Assembly (NCBI GenBank): GCA_910579925.1
Contig: CAJTVY010000005.1
Span: 49,740 to 113,739, forward strand
DNA length: 64,000 nucleotides
Reading direction: 5' to 3'
DNA from: an uncultured Dorea sp.
GTDB lineage: Bacteria > Bacillota > Clostridia > Lachnospirales > Lachnospiraceae
In this document: positions 61,766-64,000 of the stretch, piece by piece
How positions within the stretch are numbered: position 1 is the first letter of the stretch
Layout: every line of letters begins with the position of its first letter
Made by a program: the position numbers and the translations under genes
The notes under the pieces: model-generated
What the model saw: the letters and a program-made list of their open reading frames with translations, nothing else
The model's database searches: none
Told to the model about the DNA's origin: nothing

Positions 61766-64000
61766 TTAGTCTTCTCCATACAGAGTAACCAGCTTCTTGA
61801 GATATGAATATCTCTCCTTCGCCTCAGCCTCGTTCTTTGCGAACAACTTCTCTGCTTTCTCTGGATTCGCTCTCTTAAGCGCATTGTAACGAACCTCTCC
61901 GTCAAGGAATGCCTGGTAATCTCCAGACGGCTCTTTGCTGTCAAGTGAGAACTTCGCGCCTTCTGCTGCCGGATTGAACCGGAAGTTATTCCAGTATCCG
62001 CACTCTACTGCCAGCGCTTCCTCTGTCTGAGCCTTGCTCATACCCTTCTTGATACCATGGTTGATACATGGAGCGTAAGCAATGATCAGTGATGGTCCCG
62101 GATAAGCCTCTGCCTCTGCAATTGCCTTAACTGTCTGGTTAAAGTCAGCGCCCATAGCGATCTGAGCTACATATACATAGCCGTAACTCATTGCGATTCC
62201 GGCCAGGTCTTTCTTCTTCGTCTCTTTACCGCCTGCTGCAAACTGTGCAGTAGCGCCAGTCTTGGTTGCCTTAGAGGACTGTCCGCCTGTGTTGGAGTAA
62301 ACTTCTGTGTCAAATACCATGACGTTAATGTCTTCGCCGCTTGCCAGTACATGGTCAACACCGCCGAATCCGATATCGTAAGCCCATCCGTCGCCGCCGA
62401 ATACCCACTGTGACTTCTTAGCCAGGAAATCTTTGTTCTTAACAACATCCTTGCATGTCTCGCAGTCGCATCCTTCTAACGCTGCAACTAACTTATCCGT
62501 TGCGTCTCCGTTGGACACGCCGCAGTTAAAGGTATCGAGATATTCCCTGCATGCCGCCTTAACTTCCTCAGAAGCCTTGTCAAAGCCTGCAATCTCTTCC
62601 ACCTGAGCTTTTAACCTGTTCCTGATAGCTTTCTGTGCCAACAGCATACCATATCCGAACTCAGCGTTATCTTCAAACAGGGAGTTCGACCATGCCGGTC
62701 CTTTTCCTTCCGGTGTTACCGTGTAAGGTGTGGACGGTGAGGAGTTACCCCAGATCGAGGAACATCCTGTAGCATTGGCAATATACATTCTGTCGCCGAA
62801 CAACTGTGTAATCAGCTTCGCATACGGCGTCTCTCCACATCCTGCACAGGCTCCTGAGAACTCAAGCAGCGGCTGTTTGAACTGGCTTCCCTTTACCGTC
62901 TCTGGTTTGAACTTGGCAACCACATCTGCTTTTACAGGAATCTCTCTGCCAAAGTCAAACAACTTCTGAGAACCGATATTCTCTTCCATGTTCTTCATAA
63001 CGAGCGCCTTCTCGCCCTTCTTGCCAGGACATACATTGGCACAGGATCCGCAGCCTGTACAGTCAAGAGCAGATACGGACATGGTAAACTTCATACCCGG
63101 CATACCGATCATGTCGATTGCTTTCGTTCCTTCCGGAGCCTTAGAAAGCTCGTCCTCTGTCAGAGCGATCGGACGGATAACAGCGTGAGGACATACATAT
63201 GCACAGCGGTTACACTGGATACAGTTCTCCTCTACCCATACCGGAATATCTACTGCGATACCACGTTTCTCGTATGCAGAAGAACCGGATGGTGTAGATC
63301 CGTCTACATAATCATTGAATGCGGATACCGGAAGTGAATTACCTTCCTGTGCATTAACCTTGGACTGAACGTTCTTAACGAAGTCAACAACGTCTTCTCT
63401 TCCACCCTTAACTTCTGGTGTGAATAAGCCCTCGTCCTGACAGGACTTCCAGGAATCCGGAACAGACACTTCAACAACCTGCTTTGCACCTGCGTCAATC
63501 GCATCATAGTTCATCTGAACGATCTTGTCGCCTTTTCTTCCATAAGTAGCCTTAGCGGCAGCCTTCATCAGGTCAATCGCCTCTTCCTCTGGAATGATTG
63601 CCGCCAGTTTAAAGAATGCTGACTGCAGTACGGTGTTGATACGTCCGCCAAGTCCGATCTCCTTACCGATCTTGATACCGTCGATGGTGTAGAACTTGAT
63701 GTTATGGTCTGCGATATACGCCTTTACCTGTCCCGGCAGATGTTTGTCCAGACCTTCCATATCCCATGGGCAGTTCAGAAGGAAAGTTCCGCCGTCCACC
63801 AGTTCCTGTACCATGTTATACTTGTCCACATAGGAAGGATTGTGGCAGGCAACAAAATTCGCCTGACGGATCAGATAAGTGGACTTAATCGCTTTCTTAC
63901 CGAAACGCAGGTGTGACATGGTAACACCGCCGGACTTCTTGGAATCATAATCAAAGTATGCCTGTGCATACATATCTGTGTTGTCACCGATGATCTTGAT
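61766..64000 (-). CDS. nifJ: Pyruvate:ferredoxin (flavodoxin) oxidoreductase, C-terminal part
   Basis: The last 744 residues of a protein that is normally about 1180 long; the frame is open at the right edge. Present are the end of the gamma domain, two 4Fe-4S clusters (CIQCNRCAYVCPH and CTGCGSCANVCPG), the proximal-cluster and TPP-binding region (GACAGCGETPYAKL, FGGDGWAYDIGFGG) and SNTGGQSSKAT. It oxidises pyruvate to acetyl-CoA and CO2 while reducing ferredoxin, the key step of anaerobic pyruvate use. Strictly anaerobic or fermentative lifestyle is implied. Confidence 0.97.
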   Translation of the reverse strand: MKIIGDNTDMYAQAYFDYDSKKSGGVTMSHLRFGKKAIKSTYLIRQANFVACHNPSYVDKYNMVQELVDGGTFLLNCPWDMEGLDKHLPGQVKAYIADHNIKFYTIDGIKIGKEIGLGGRINTVLQSAFFKLAAIIPEEEAIDLMKAAAKATYGRKGDKIVQMNYDAIDAGAKQVVEVSVPDSWKSCQDEGLFTPEVKGGREDVVDFVKNVQSKVNAQEGNSLPVSAFNDYVDGSTPSGSSAYEKRGIAVDIPVWVEENCIQCNRCAYVCPHAVIRPIALTEDELSKAPEGTKAIDMIGMPGMKFTMSVSALDCTGCGSCANVCPGKKGEKALVMKNMEENIGSQKLFDFGREIPVKADVVAKFKPETVKGSQFKQPLLEFSGACAGCGETPYAKLITQLFGDRMYIANATGCSSIWGNSSPSTPYTVTPEGKGPAWSNSLFEDNAEFGYGMLLAQKAIRNRLKAQVEEIAGFDKASEEVKAACREYLDTFNCGVSNGDATDKLVAALEGCDCETCKDVVKNKDFLAKKSQWVFGGDGWAYDIGFGGVDHVLASGEDINVMVFDTEVYSNTGGQSSKATKTGATAQFAAGGKETKKKDLAGIAMSYGYVYVAQIAMGADFNQTVKAIAEAEAYPGPSLIIAYAPCINHGIKKGMSKAQTEEALAVECGYWNNFRFNPAAEGAKFSLDSKEPSGDYQAFLDGEVRYNALKRANPEKAEKLFAKNEAEAKERYSYLKKLVTLYGED

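Noticed and set aside
1..64000. CRISPR arrays, tRNA or rRNA genes, insertion sequences
   Set aside because: No regularly spaced direct repeats, tRNA-like arms, rRNA stretches or transposase-like proteins were seen on reading; a dedicated RNA search was not possible.

Overview
This window looks like a chromosomal segment of an anaerobic, mid-GC Gram-positive bacterium, most likely a gut-type Lachnospiraceae (Clostridium cluster XIVa). The evidence is AddA/AddB instead of RecBCD, a pyruvate:ferredoxin oxidoreductase, the order era - small YqzL-like ORF - recO, homodimeric glycyl-tRNA synthetase, strong purine-rich Shine-Dalgarno sequences, a lysine riboswitch, and no respiratory genes. I do not assign a genus. 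I saw no rRNA, tRNA, CRISPR array, phage, plasmid origin or insertion sequence. Almost all genes lie on the minus strand; the plus-strand exceptions are mostly regulators and transporters with their own promoters.

Layout. 1-4.2 kb: the start of a DUF917 gene (running off the left edge), a PucR-type regulator, a DUF3006 mini-protein, an EamA/DMT exporter and a cyclophilin. 4.3-9 kb: a plus-strand MalY/PatB C-S lyase and an XRE regulator, then proC, an ornithine-cyclodeaminase-family gene and a DUF1294 gene. 9-18 kb: addA and addB with a secreted C39-like protein and a conserved protein of unknown function. 18-22 kb: a DapF homologue with both catalytic cysteines replaced by serine, an AraC regulator, hflX and a TPR membrane protein. 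22-26.8 kb: a soft-metal resistance operon with two P1B ATPases around a CadC-like sensor, behind an ArsR/SmtB-type operator. 26.8-30 kb: a polyol-phosphate dehydrogenase, an IspD/TarI-type cytidylyltransferase and a zinc-ribbon/YARHG membrane protein. 30-33 kb: a three-gene ABC-2 exporter.

33-45.5 kb is a carbohydrate-utilisation locus: YesL-like protein, multidomain GH31 enzyme, two permeases and a lipoprotein of a sugar ABC importer, a Gfo/Idh/MocA oxidoreductase, a DUF5696/GH101-GH129-like putative glycosidase, and a divergent AraC regulator. The family mix suggests an alpha-linked (possibly GalNAc-containing) glycan, but that is inference. 45.5-52.8 kb: an M18 aminopeptidase, then a threonine/glycine neighbourhood (kbl, tdh, sstT, glycyl-tRNA synthetase). 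sstT has an unusually structured, unrecognised 5' leader. 52.8-58.6 kb: recO, yqzL-like, era, an M16 metalloprotease and a DUF554 protein. 58.7-61.6 kb: an NhaC-family transporter controlled by a lysine riboswitch with a classic terminator, and an SDR epimerase/reductase. The window ends inside pyruvate:ferredoxin oxidoreductase.

Most notable for follow-up: the Ser/Ser DapF homologue, the sstT leader, the glycan locus with its DUF5696-like enzyme and leaderless cohesin-bearing GH31, the lysine-riboswitch transporter, and several palindromes that look like dispersed repeats.
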